The notes beneath the pieces were generated by a model. The model made no database searches. It was not told where the DNA came from and saw only the letters and a list, made by a program, of their open reading frames with translations. A stretch of 30,821 nt of DNA from Candidatus Sulfopaludibacter sp. SbA3 (GTDB taxonomy: Bacteria; Acidobacteriota; Terriglobia; Bryobacterales; Bryobacteraceae): NCBI GenBank assembly GCA_945861255.1, contig CAMAUG010000002.1, forward strand, positions 1-30,821, read 5' to 3'. Every line of letters starts with the position of its first letter. Position 1 is the stretch's first letter. Of this stretch, positions 23,911 through 30,821 are shown in pieces. A program made the translations under genes and the position numbers.

Positions 23911-24473
23911 GGTCCCTCCCGCGCTGCCCGAATGAAGGCGCGCACTTTTTCATGGTCTTTGATGCCGGGCGCGGTTTCCAGGCTCGAACTGGCGTCGACG
24001 CCCCAGGGCCGCGCGATGCGAATGGCTGCGGCGACGTTCGAGGCGCCCAAGCCTCCGGCGAGGATGAGCTTCGGAGCGGTGCCGCGCGTCAGCGCCCAAT
24101 CGAAGGAAATGCCGTTGGCCGGACCGTCGAGTAGCACGGCTTCGGCATCGGCATCATTCAGCGCGCTATCTCCCGGAGGAAGCGGCATGCGGAACGCGCG
24201 CCACACTCGCACGTCCCGTGGAGTCTCCCCTCCGTAAACTTGCGCCACATCCAAACGGGCCGCGCGCACCACGGCCTCCACGGACGCGGCGGTTTCATCC
24301 ACAAACACGCCCACTTTCCACACATCCAGGCCTTCGCCGGCTTGGGCCGCGTTCGACGGCTCGATGTAACGCGGGCTGGGCCGATAGAAAATGAAGCCGA
24401 TGGCGGACGCTCCCGCCTCGGCGGCGGCCAGCGCGTCTTCGCGGCGCGTGATCCCACAAATCTTGACCATCAT
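23907..24473 (-). CDS. trpF: Phosphoribosylanthranilate isomerase
   Basis: TrpF isomerises phosphoribosylanthranilate to CdRP. Start 24473 (MMVKICGI) overlaps the trpC stop; a second ATG at 24470 is also possible, whereas the long N-terminal extension of the frame is an arginine-rich shadow. The 188-residue barrel has KICGITRREDALAA with the catalytic Cys, GFIFYRPSPRYI, VGVFVDE and the C-terminal ILAGGLGASNVAAAI and GVDASSSLETAPGIKD with the catalytic Asp. Confidence 0.95.
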   Translation of the reverse strand: MMVKICGITRREDALAAAEAGASAIGFIFYRPSPRYIEPSNAAQAGEGLDVWKVGVFVDETAASVEAVVRAARLDVAQVYGGETPRDVRVWRAFRMPLPPGDSALNDADAEAVLLDGPANGISFDWALTRGTAPKLILAGGLGASNVAAAIRIARPWGVDASSSLETAPGIKDHEKVRAFIRAAREGP

Positions 24474-25252
24474 GACCGTAGCGCCCGCAGCGCGGCGGCG
24501 GCATCGCCGGCCTTCATCAGATGTTCGCCTACCAGCAACGCGTCGAACCCGGCGGCGCGCAGACACTGCACGTCTTCTTTCGAACCAATGCCGCTCTCCG
24601 CCACTTTGACGGCGCCTGGTGGAATTCTCTCGGCCAGCCGCAGGGATGTGCCCAGGTCCACCTCGAACGTATGCAGGTTGCGGTTGTTTACGCCGATGAT
24701 GGCGGCGCCGGAATCGATGGCGGAATTCAATTCAACCTCGTCGTGCACTTCCACCAGCGCGGCCATGCCATAGCCCGCCGCAAGCTCGCGGAAGCGCCGC
24801 ATCTCAACCACGCTCAGAATCGCGGCGATCAACAGGATGGCATCCGCGCCGTGGGCCGCTGCTTCCACCACGTGCAAATCGTCGACAGTGAAATCCTTGC
24901 GGAGGACGGGAATGTCGACGGTCGCGCGAGCCTCTCCCAGATCGCAGAGCCCACCGCGAAAAAATTCCGCGTCCGTGAGTACGCTCAGCGCCGCCGCGCC
25001 GCCCGCGGCGTATGATTTTGCGATCATGGCGGGCCGGTATTCGCCGGCGAAAACGCCGCCGCTGGGGGACGCCTGTTTCACCTCGGCGATGATGGCGGGC
25101 GGATGCGCCAGCAGGGCTGCCCGGAAGTCGCGTGCCGGCGCCCGCCGGGCGGCGCGCTGTTCCAGTTCCGCGCGGGTGGAAAAAAGGTGCGCCAATTCGG
25201 CGCGTTTCTGGCCGACAATACGAGCGAGGATGTCAGGTACAGCGACAGCCAT
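24470..25252 (-). CDS. trpC: Indole-3-glycerol-phosphate synthase
   Basis: TrpC closes the indole ring from CdRP. The 260-residue barrel has the expected motifs: IIAEVKQASPSGG with the catalytic Lys, SVLTDAEFFRG, PVLRKDFTVDD with the second Lys, GVNNRNL and AESGIGSKEDV, then GEHLMKA. It begins 12 bp after the kinase-like gene and is not fused to trpF. It is the first biosynthetic gene of the operon. Confidence 0.97.
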   Translation of the reverse strand: MAVAVPDILARIVGQKRAELAHLFSTRAELEQRAARRAPARDFRAALLAHPPAIIAEVKQASPSGGVFAGEYRPAMIAKSYAAGGAAALSVLTDAEFFRGGLCDLGEARATVDIPVLRKDFTVDDLHVVEAAAHGADAILLIAAILSVVEMRRFRELAAGYGMAALVEVHDEVELNSAIDSGAAIIGVNNRNLHTFEVDLGTSLRLAERIPPGAVKVAESGIGSKEDVQCLRAAGFDALLVGEHLMKAGDAAAALRALRS

Positions 25253-25264
25253 GAAGGGGAATAT

Positions 25265-25912
25265 TCATGGTAACACCACCTGTACGCGGATCCCACTCGC
25301 CGGATCGGCGTACAGGGCGAAGGCCCCGGCGTGCGCTTCCACGATGCGCCGCGCGCTCTCCACTCCCAGCGCGGCGCCCGCGCCGAGCGAGGCTTCCGAG
25401 CCGTGGCCCGGCGCGGAAGTAGCGAACTCGACAAACACCGCGCCGTCGGTCCAAGTGCGGACCCGCGGGGGATGCTGCGGCGTGGCGTTTTGTGCCACCA
25501 GCATCAGTAGATTCGCCATAAGCGCTCGGGCCTGTTCGGGATCGAACTGGACCAGCGGCAGGTTGCCTGCCAGGTTCAACATGGTATGCGGTTCGCCGCT
25601 GGAACTTCGCGCCGCCACGGCCTGCGTGATCACTTCATCCAGATCCATCGCTTCCGGCGAAGGCGGATCGTCGACGGTCAGCCGCAGCCCGCACGACAAG
25701 ATCCAGTTGGATTGTTCGATCAACTGCCGGATCCGTACCACTTGTTCGCGTGCGCGCGCCTCGCGATGCGGCAACACCATACCGAGATAGTACGCGATGG
25801 ACTCAAGGGCGCTCAGCGGCTGGCGCAACTCGTGCGCCATTGTCTGCAAAACGATCCCTTCCTGCATAGGGGCAGGCGCAGTTTCCATTCGAATTCCAGG
25901 GGCAGGGTTCAT
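25265..25912 (-). CDS. Histidine-kinase-like protein with degenerate ATP-binding boxes
   Basis: I place the start at ATG 25912; the longer frame to 25969 begins with TTG inside the -35 box of the promoter. A later ATG at 25888 is possible. The 215-residue product has no sensor or membrane part. The HisKA dimerisation/phosphoacceptor box MAHELRQPLSALESIAYYL (His kept) is at residues ~25-45. The HATPase part is degenerate: the N-box reads ANLLMLVAQNA without the second Asn-Ala pair, and the G1 box DxGxG reads TSAPG. The G2 region AALGVESARRIVEAHAGAF is recognisable. It may be a pseudokinase, phosphotransfer partner or dead gene product. As first gene of the trp operon it may regulate it. Confidence 0.75.
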   Translation of the reverse strand: MNPAPGIRMETAPAPMQEGIVLQTMAHELRQPLSALESIAYYLGMVLPHREARAREQVVRIRQLIEQSNWILSCGLRLTVDDPPSPEAMDLDEVITQAVAARSSSGEPHTMLNLAGNLPLVQFDPEQARALMANLLMLVAQNATPQHPPRVRTWTDGAVFVEFATSAPGHGSEASLGAGAALGVESARRIVEAHAGAFALYADPASGIRVQVVLP

Positions 25913-25940
25913 GAACGGCTCGATCAGGGGGATGAACGTT

Positions 25941-25969
25941 GTTGTACCGCGATGGCGCGGGGGAGTCAA
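25941..25969 (-). promoter_or_regulatory. Sigma-70-type promoter of the kinase-trp operon
   Basis: On the minus strand TTGACT (25964-25969) and TACAAC (25941-25946) are separated by exactly 17 bases. Transcription would start near 25934, with about 22 nt of leader before the ATG at 25912. No attenuator leader peptide rich in Trp codons is seen. Confidence 0.6.
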
Positions 25970-25982
25970 GCGCCGTGGCGTT

Positions 25983-28900
25983 CTACTTCGCCAGCACGGG
26001 AATTGTCGTCAAGTTTCCAGCGGTCCCGGCGCGGAGGCCGATGACGCTGATGCGGCCGCCGGGCGGCGTGATGAATTCGATGGTGCCGCGCTTTCCCGCC
26101 GCCGATGGGTATTGATCGGGAAGCACGAACGACGTTTGACCGTTCGCCGGGAGGTTGATGACAGCGCTCTGCAGCAACGTTCCCGCATCGTTGCGGATGA
26201 CCACGTTCACGCCCGCCCCTACATTGGCTACGTTGGCGAGCGCCAGGCCGGTGGTTAATCCACTCGTGTTGTCAAATGGCAGCACGTACGAGCCCGCTTC
26301 GCGCTGCTCCAACGGCACGGACGCTTCTTGACTAAACTGCGTCCAGCGGAAAATGCCGAACGCGTCCACGCTTCCGTTGGTGGTTAGCCTCGCCGAACCC
26401 ACAACCACCGGCACGGACGCCTGCCCGACGGTTTCAATCAATAGCGATGCGCCCGCCGCCAGCGTTCGCGTAAGCGAGTTCGCACTCAGCGATTCTCCGC
26501 TTTGCGGCAGGGAGAGCGGCACCGTCAGGGCACTACCGTTTTGATCGAAGAAGCTCAACGTGGCCGAGGCCGATGTGTTCCCGGTATTGACCAGAGTGAA
26601 GGAATTGGTCCACTCACCGTTGAACAGCGCGTGTGTGATGGAGCCGCCGCCGGACGTGGTGGGAGTGAGCACGGGCAGGGTTGTGAGGGCGGGACCATTG
26701 ACACGCAGGCCCAGGGCGCTGATTCGTCCTCCCACCGGCGTTTGAAATTCAATGACGCCGCGCGCATTGGCCGTCGCCGGATACCGGTCCACCAGCATGA
26801 ATGCGGTGTGTCCGCGCGCCGGCAGGGCAATCTGGCCGGAAAACACGGCGTTACCCCCAGGTCCCCGGATAATCACGGGAACGCTGGCAGCCGAGCCAAC
26901 GAGGTTCGCCAGCGCCACGCCCGTCGTGATTACGCCGGTATTGTCGAAGGCCAGCATGTAACTGCCCGCATCGCGCGATTCCAAGGGAACTACGGCTTCC
27001 CACTTGTAGGTGGGGTTGCTGAAAATACCGAAAGCCTTGATGCCGACAGTTGGCTGCAGTTGTCCCCAGCCTTCCATGGTGGGTGCGCTATCCGGACCCG
27101 TGCTATCCACTACCAGCTGCGCGCCAGGGTTCAGAGTACGGGTGAGAACGGCCGTGGTCGTGTCCCCGACTAATGGAGTCTGCGGAAACGTCAACGGCAG
27201 GTTAAGCGGGTTTCCATCATTTCCAAAGAAGCTCATGGAGGCTCCGCTCGCCACCGATCCCAAATTAAGATACGTGAGTGTCGTTTTCCATGTGCCGCCC
27301 GACGCGATTTGGCCGATGGATCCACCCAATGCGGGGTCTTGCTCAACCGTGAACGGAAGCCCAGCGATTTCGAGCGTAGTGGTCCGCGACGTTAAGGCTG
27401 TCAAGCTGGACACGAAGTAGCCTACCGTACCGTGGCCATTTCCGGAACTCCCTGACGTCACGGTCAGCCAAGGGGCGTTGCTTGCCGCGGTCCAAGAACA
27501 GCCAGCCCCCGCCACAACCGCAACTGTACCGGCGCCCCCCGCTGCCCCGAGCGTCGCATTGTTTGAGCCGAGCGCGTAACTGCATGAGCCGCCGCCGGAC
27601 TGTTGTACGGTGAACGGCTGTCCGCCGATGGTCAGCGTCCCAGTCCGTAACCCGGCGGTTGCGTTTACACTCACGGAGTACCCCACGGAACCGTTGCCGT
27701 TTCCAGAACTCCCGGAGGTCACCACCAGCCATGAAGTATTGCTGGTCGCGGTCCACGCGCAACCGGCGGTCGTCACTACGGCAACCGAGCCGTTGCCTCC
27801 CGGCGGGTTGAAGGTCGCACTCGGCGGCGACAGCGTGTAACTGCACGAACCGCTTCCGGACTGTTGTACCGTGAACGTTTGTCCGGCGATGGTCATGGTT
27901 CCGACGCGGGGCGAGACGGATGCGTTGGCGTCCACGGAGTAGCCGACGGGCCCATTCCCGGTTCCCGGACTTCCGGAAGTTACGTTGATCCACGTGGCGT
28001 TGCTGGCCGCCGCCCAAGCGCAGCCCGCCGCCGCGAGCACGCTCACGGAACCCGTGCCCGCTGCGGAAGTGAAGTTTTGGCCGGTGCTCCCCAGCGCGTA
28101 CCCGCAGCCGCTGGAAACGGTCCACATCCCCAGCGGGATGACATCCGCTACGCCGGAAACGCGGCCAATGATCCGATGTGTCCCGCTGAAAGATTGCGCA
28201 AAGGCGAGTTGCAGTGTGATGGTGAGCTGAGGGCCGGAGCCAACCACCGAACTGCCCGTGGAGAACACCGTGCATTGACTGTTGGCCTTGCTCGCGCCGG
28301 GGACCTGCAGGTTGATGCCGCCCGAAACGAAGGCCCGTCCTGAATCATCCCGCAGGGATGCCGTCCCCGACGTCGAAACTAGGAGCATGCAGGTGTTCGG
28401 TGAAAACTCATACAGATCCGAGAAGGCGATCACCACACTGCCGATGTTTTGGTAGGCGGACGCGTCCTTTACGATGAATGTGAATTCGCCCGAAGCGCCG
28501 GAGCCTTGCCGGGGGTTCACGCTGATCACCGTCCGTCCGCCGCCCTGCTGCACAAACGGGATCGCCTGCCGCTGAACCGTGATATAGCCGTTGCGTTGGT
28601 CCGACGCGCCGTTGGGGGCAACCGTAAAGGTCACCGTCCCGTCTCCTTGCCCGAAAGTGGCGCCCGTCAAAGTTAGCCAACTAAACGCGGAAGACGCCGT
28701 CCAGGAGCAGTCGGATGGCGCCGTGACTGTGATAGTCCCGCTCCCGCCCAGCTCCGTGAAGGACGTGGACGACGCACCCAGCGTCGCACACGCGGCCGCG
28801 TAGGTCACGTTCACGGAGACTCCCGAAGAATTGGCGCCGGTGACGGCTATCCGCAGCAGGGAATCAGGGTCCGACCAGAAATTGCCGGGAGTGAGCGTGG

Positions 28901-30449
28901 GGTCCCTAAAATTGTTGGGAATCGAAGAGGGAGTGAAATCCAGTAAATTGGAACGCGTCGGTTCGATCAAGGCGTCTTCGTAGTGGATCAAGGCGCCTTG
29001 AAAGATGTTTGTAGTCTGCACGAGTGCCAGGGTGCTATCTATGTCTCCCAGCGGTTGCCGGTACTCCAGCCAGAGCCATGAGCTGGTGGCGGGATCGCGG
29101 AGGATCCGCAGCGCGCGCAGACCGCTCGAATTCTCAAAGGGAACGACAGTAAACGCCCCGCTGCTTTGCACCTCCTGGTACGCGCCCGGTCCCAGCCACC
29201 GCAACGCCAGACTCTTGTGGGGGGACGCGAACTGACCGGCAATCGGTTGCCCGCTGAACGACCGGCTCAAGCCCATTATGGAAAACCGGTCTTCATATTC
29301 TTCGCTGAGCCCGGTTATTCCCAACCGGCCCAGGGGCACGTTGCCATAATCGTCGGAGTCGGCGTGATGCAGACCGAGGTTGTGTCCAAATTCGTGCGCA
29401 AAAACGCCGAGCGCGAGTTGCGTTTCATCGCCGTGGGAAATGGGCAACCAACTCACGGAGGCAATCACGGATCCGTCCGATGTGGATTGCGCCCGGCAGC
29501 CGATGGTTCCCAGGCCGCCGTACGAACACGTGGAAACGGGGAACACCACCACAATGCGCCGGTACGACGTGAAATTGATGGAGGAGTCGGCCGCCGCGAT
29601 GGCCGCGCTCAGCAACGCGCTGAATTGATCGCAGTTGTAGTCTTGCGCCAAAGCGAATGGACCGAATACCTGGCCCGCGACCGAGGCTTGGCCGTGCGAC
29701 ATTTCCTGCACAACGCTGTTGAGCGAAGCCGTTGCCAGCGATCCGGAGCTTGCCCCGAAAAATTCCTGCTGAAAATAGGAAGGTGTGAATCCGGCGGAGA
29801 ATACCGGCTCGGACGGGGTGGTCACCAGAATCACAGCGGTGTCCTGGACGCCTAAGGTGCTGCATTCCGGACCTGGGGCGGCTGCGACGGCGGCCGCAAC
29901 GTCGCCATCCGGCGGCAACTCAGGCGAAATCCGCATGGCCGCGATCCTGCCTTCAAGCCTGATACCGTGGATCGCCAGTCTCGCGGAAGAAGCCGGTGCG
30001 GCGCCCGAGGCGAAAAACACTTCCAAATCCTCCCCCGGGGCGTGCAGAACATAGCGGTGCCGGCTGCGCCTCGCGGAAAAAGCGTCCTCAATCAACACGG
30101 CGAGAGAGCCTGCCCAATCGCCTTCCTCTTCGATCCCGGCTTGGGGAGAGGCGGCCCTGATCCGGGCGGCCAACGGTGCTGCAAGTCGCAGTTCGGCGGC
30201 GTGTTGGGGATCGGTGCCCATCAAGTCGCGCAGAAGGCCGCCGCGCTCGGCGAGCAACTGGGTCACACCCGGAGCGTCGGGAACGAAGCTCGTGAGCGTT
30301 TCCAGCCTCGCATTCAGATCGGCGATGCGGACCGCCAGCACATCGGCCGGCGGGGCTTGCTGGCTCCATGCCGGCAGTGAGCACAGCAAAGTGGCAAGAC
30401 CAATTACGGTCAACCGCGCAGCACGGTCGGCGTGCAACCAACGAAGCAT
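25983..30449 (-). CDS. Giant secreted metzincin-like protease with BACON repeats
   Basis: The start at 30449 has GGAGG at 7-nt spacing; the frame to 30485 adds 12 residues before the signal peptide (ARLTVIGLATLLCSLPAWSQ). The 1488-residue protein has a propeptide-like region to ~250. A protease domain follows with HEFGHNLGLHH (about residues 351-361), the HExxHxxGxxH zinc site, and a Met-turn FSIMGLS; gametolysin-like (M11) or reprolysin-like is the best guess. A first BACON-like unit (~560-660) follows, an intermediate beta domain, and three BACON repeats of 87 residues (~790-1040), each ending in TFTVQQSG or similar. Two homologous ~200-residue modules end the protein. No membrane anchor or sorting signal is seen. 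Regulation is unknown apart from a weak promoter at 30493-30519. Confidence 0.85.
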   Translation of the reverse strand: MLRWLHADRAARLTVIGLATLLCSLPAWSQQAPPADVLAVRIADLNARLETLTSFVPDAPGVTQLLAERGGLLRDLMGTDPQHAAELRLAAPLAARIRAASPQAGIEEEGDWAGSLAVLIEDAFSARRSRHRYVLHAPGEDLEVFFASGAAPASSARLAIHGIRLEGRIAAMRISPELPPDGDVAAAVAAAPGPECSTLGVQDTAVILVTTPSEPVFSAGFTPSYFQQEFFGASSGSLATASLNSVVQEMSHGQASVAGQVFGPFALAQDYNCDQFSALLSAAIAAADSSINFTSYRRIVVVFPVSTCSYGGLGTIGCRAQSTSDGSVIASVSWLPISHGDETQLALGVFAHEFGHNLGLHHADSDDYGNVPLGRLGITGLSEEYEDRFSIMGLSRSFSGQPIAGQFASPHKSLALRWLGPGAYQEVQSSGAFTVVPFENSSGLRALRILRDPATSSWLWLEYRQPLGDIDSTLALVQTTNIFQGALIHYEDALIEPTRSNLLDFTPSSIPNNFRDPTLTPGNFWSDPDSLLRIAVTGANSSGVSVNVTYAAACATLGASSTSFTELGGSGTITVTAPSDCSWTASSAFSWLTLTGATFGQGDGTVTFTVAPNGASDQRNGYITVQRQAIPFVQQGGGRTVISVNPRQGSGASGEFTFIVKDASAYQNIGSVVIAFSDLYEFSPNTCMLLVSTSGTASLRDDSGRAFVSGGINLQVPGASKANSQCTVFSTGSSVVGSGPQLTITLQLAFAQSFSGTHRIIGRVSGVADVIPLGMWTVSSGCGYALGSTGQNFTSAAGTGSVSVLAAAGCAWAAASNATWINVTSGSPGTGNGPVGYSVDANASVSPRVGTMTIAGQTFTVQQSGSGSCSYTLSPPSATFNPPGGNGSVAVVTTAGCAWTATSNTSWLVVTSGSSGNGNGSVGYSVSVNATAGLRTGTLTIGGQPFTVQQSGGGSCSYALGSNNATLGAAGGAGTVAVVAGAGCSWTAASNAPWLTVTSGSSGNGHGTVGYFVSSLTALTSRTTTLEIAGLPFTVEQDPALGGSIGQIASGGTWKTTLTYLNLGSVASGASMSFFGNDGNPLNLPLTFPQTPLVGDTTTAVLTRTLNPGAQLVVDSTGPDSAPTMEGWGQLQPTVGIKAFGIFSNPTYKWEAVVPLESRDAGSYMLAFDNTGVITTGVALANLVGSAASVPVIIRGPGGNAVFSGQIALPARGHTAFMLVDRYPATANARGVIEFQTPVGGRISALGLRVNGPALTTLPVLTPTTSGGGSITHALFNGEWTNSFTLVNTGNTSASATLSFFDQNGSALTVPLSLPQSGESLSANSLTRTLAAGASLLIETVGQASVPVVVGSARLTTNGSVDAFGIFRWTQFSQEASVPLEQREAGSYVLPFDNTSGLTTGLALANVANVGAGVNVVIRNDAGTLLQSAVINLPANGQTSFVLPDQYPSAAGKRGTIEFITPPGGRISVIGLRAGTAGNLTTIPVLAK
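27330..28110 (-). repeat. Three BACON-coding repeats of 261 bp
   Basis: The DNA shows repeats with a 261-bp period (for example the element TGTTGTAC at 27601 recurs at 27862). They encode the 87-residue BACON units with WxxVTSGSxGxGNGxVGY and a C-terminal TFTVQQSG. Confidence 0.75.
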
Positions 30450-30492
30450 TAGGCAACCTCCGTACACCAGCGGATGGAAACTCATTTACTAT

Positions 30493-30519
30493 CTATTACA
30501 GCGGCCGGTAAAAAGTCAG
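30493..30519 (-). promoter_or_regulatory. Weak promoter candidate for the protease gene
   Basis: An AT-rich island contains CTGACT (30514-30519) and TAATAG (30493-30498) on the minus strand with a short 15-nt spacer. It is supported mainly by its position and base composition. Confidence 0.25.
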
Positions 30520-30604
30520 CAGGCGTCCGCAAGTGACCACGCCGAGCCACATAGCCAAGGATACGCCTCCCACCAGCCTCCCGGCGAATGGTGCATCCTC
30601 CCCC

Positions 30605-30706
30605 AGTAGTGTCCGGCTAACCGTAACTGGATGGGCGGCAAGCCATAGCAGCACCAGTAGTGTCCGGCTAACAGTAACTGGATGGGCGGCAAGCCATAGC
30701 AGCACA
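30605..30706 (+). repeat. Two tandem 51-bp copies starting with the IS terminal repeat
   Basis: Copy 1 is 30605-30655 and copy 2 is 30656-30706; they differ mainly by ACCG versus ACAG. Each starts with AGTAGTGTCCGGCTA, the repeat that ends the IS4-type element at the left edge of the window. They look like two copies of a left IS end without transposase. Confidence 0.75.
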
Positions 30707-30711
30707 GGCTG

Positions 30712-30821
30712 TTAAGTCGTGTTTTGGGATTTTTCGATTTGAAAGTTCCGGATCGATTTCAGCCCTTGTTCGATGCCCCGGATTTCCCAAGAGATCCTGG
30801 GGTAGATCGCCGTGCCGCCTG
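30712..30821 (-). CDS. C-terminal fragment of an unidentified gene
   Basis: The minus strand has an open frame of 35 residues from the edge, GGTAIYPRISWEIRGIEQGLKSIRN..., to the TAA at 30712-30714. It ends 5 bases before the tandem repeats. The residue pattern looks like a real helical C-terminus, but no family is recognised. Confidence 0.35.
   Translation of the reverse strand, partial: GGTAIYPRISWEIRGIEQGLKSIRNFQIEKSQNTT

Noticed and set aside
22648..24237. Long plus-strand open frame (529 codons) opposite trpA, trpB and trpF
   Set aside because: It is antisense to genes with clear catalytic motifs and has low-complexity, Arg/Gly/Ala-rich shadow composition.
25913..25934. A trp attenuator leader peptide
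   Set aside because: The leader between the inferred transcription start and the first gene is too short, and has no run of Trp codons.
27343..28275. Minus-strand 310-codon frame within the BACON region
   Set aside because: An out-of-phase reading of the 261-bp repeats; its repetitive look reflects the real repeats in the main frame.
147..30604. The whole interval as a composite transposon between IS ends
   Set aside because: It contains core genes (trp, psd, holA) and only partial IS ends are visible, so two independent insertions are more likely.

Overview
The window looks like a chromosomal segment from a GC-rich member of the Acidobacteriota, most like the Bryobacterales/Solibacter group. 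This is an inference from gene content, not a database match. The signs are very large secreted proteins with BACON repeats, glycine-zipper lipoproteins, an exported cyclase-family enzyme, and tightly packed operons with ATGA stop/start overlaps. No rRNA, tRNA, CRISPR array, phage structural gene or replication origin was seen.

Layout. 1-146 is the 3' end of an IS4-type transposase with its terminal repeat; it cuts off the 3' end of a secreted-protein gene (77-1834, minus). 1835-2701 holds a promoter for that gene and two possible microproteins that converge on each other. 2702-3532 encodes a glycine-zipper lipoprotein. 3640-8464 is a plus-strand operon: an exported cyclase (kynurenine-formamidase fold), an ABC substrate-binding protein, a STAS-domain protein with a long unassigned C-terminal region, an ABC permease and an ABC ATPase. 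8542-9996 is a small accessory patch: an exported alpha/beta hydrolase and a DUF433/DUF5615-type toxin-antitoxin pair whose toxin is frameshifted. 10180-11810 is an ornithine-cyclodeaminase-like (LOR/SDH, TIGR00300-type) gene overlapping queF, followed by a small exported protein.

From 12481 to 30449 everything runs on the minus strand. In transcription order the units are: a metzincin protease with BACON repeats and two C-terminal modules (30449-25983); a promoter, then a histidine-kinase-like protein, trpC, trpF, trpB, trpA, a chorismate mutase and tyrA (25912-20822), closed by a strong hairpin; a YtxH-like and a YtxG/DUF948-like membrane protein; an exported NTF2-fold protein; an exported M1 aminopeptidase; and an envelope operon psd-pssA-asd/usg-like-lptE-holA (16606-12481). 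The right end (30605-30706) carries two tandem 51-bp copies starting with the same 15-bp terminal repeat found at the left end, and then the 3' end of an unidentified gene.

How the genes work together. The trp cluster makes tryptophan from the anthranilate branch (trpE, G and D are elsewhere) and is coupled to the first steps of the Tyr/Phe branch, so chorismate use is co-transcribed. The psd/pssA pair makes phosphatidylethanolamine and sits with an LPS-assembly lipoprotein. The least explained unit is the cyclase/ABC/STAS operon. The degenerate kinase at the head of the trp operon and the broken toxin are the next most interesting.
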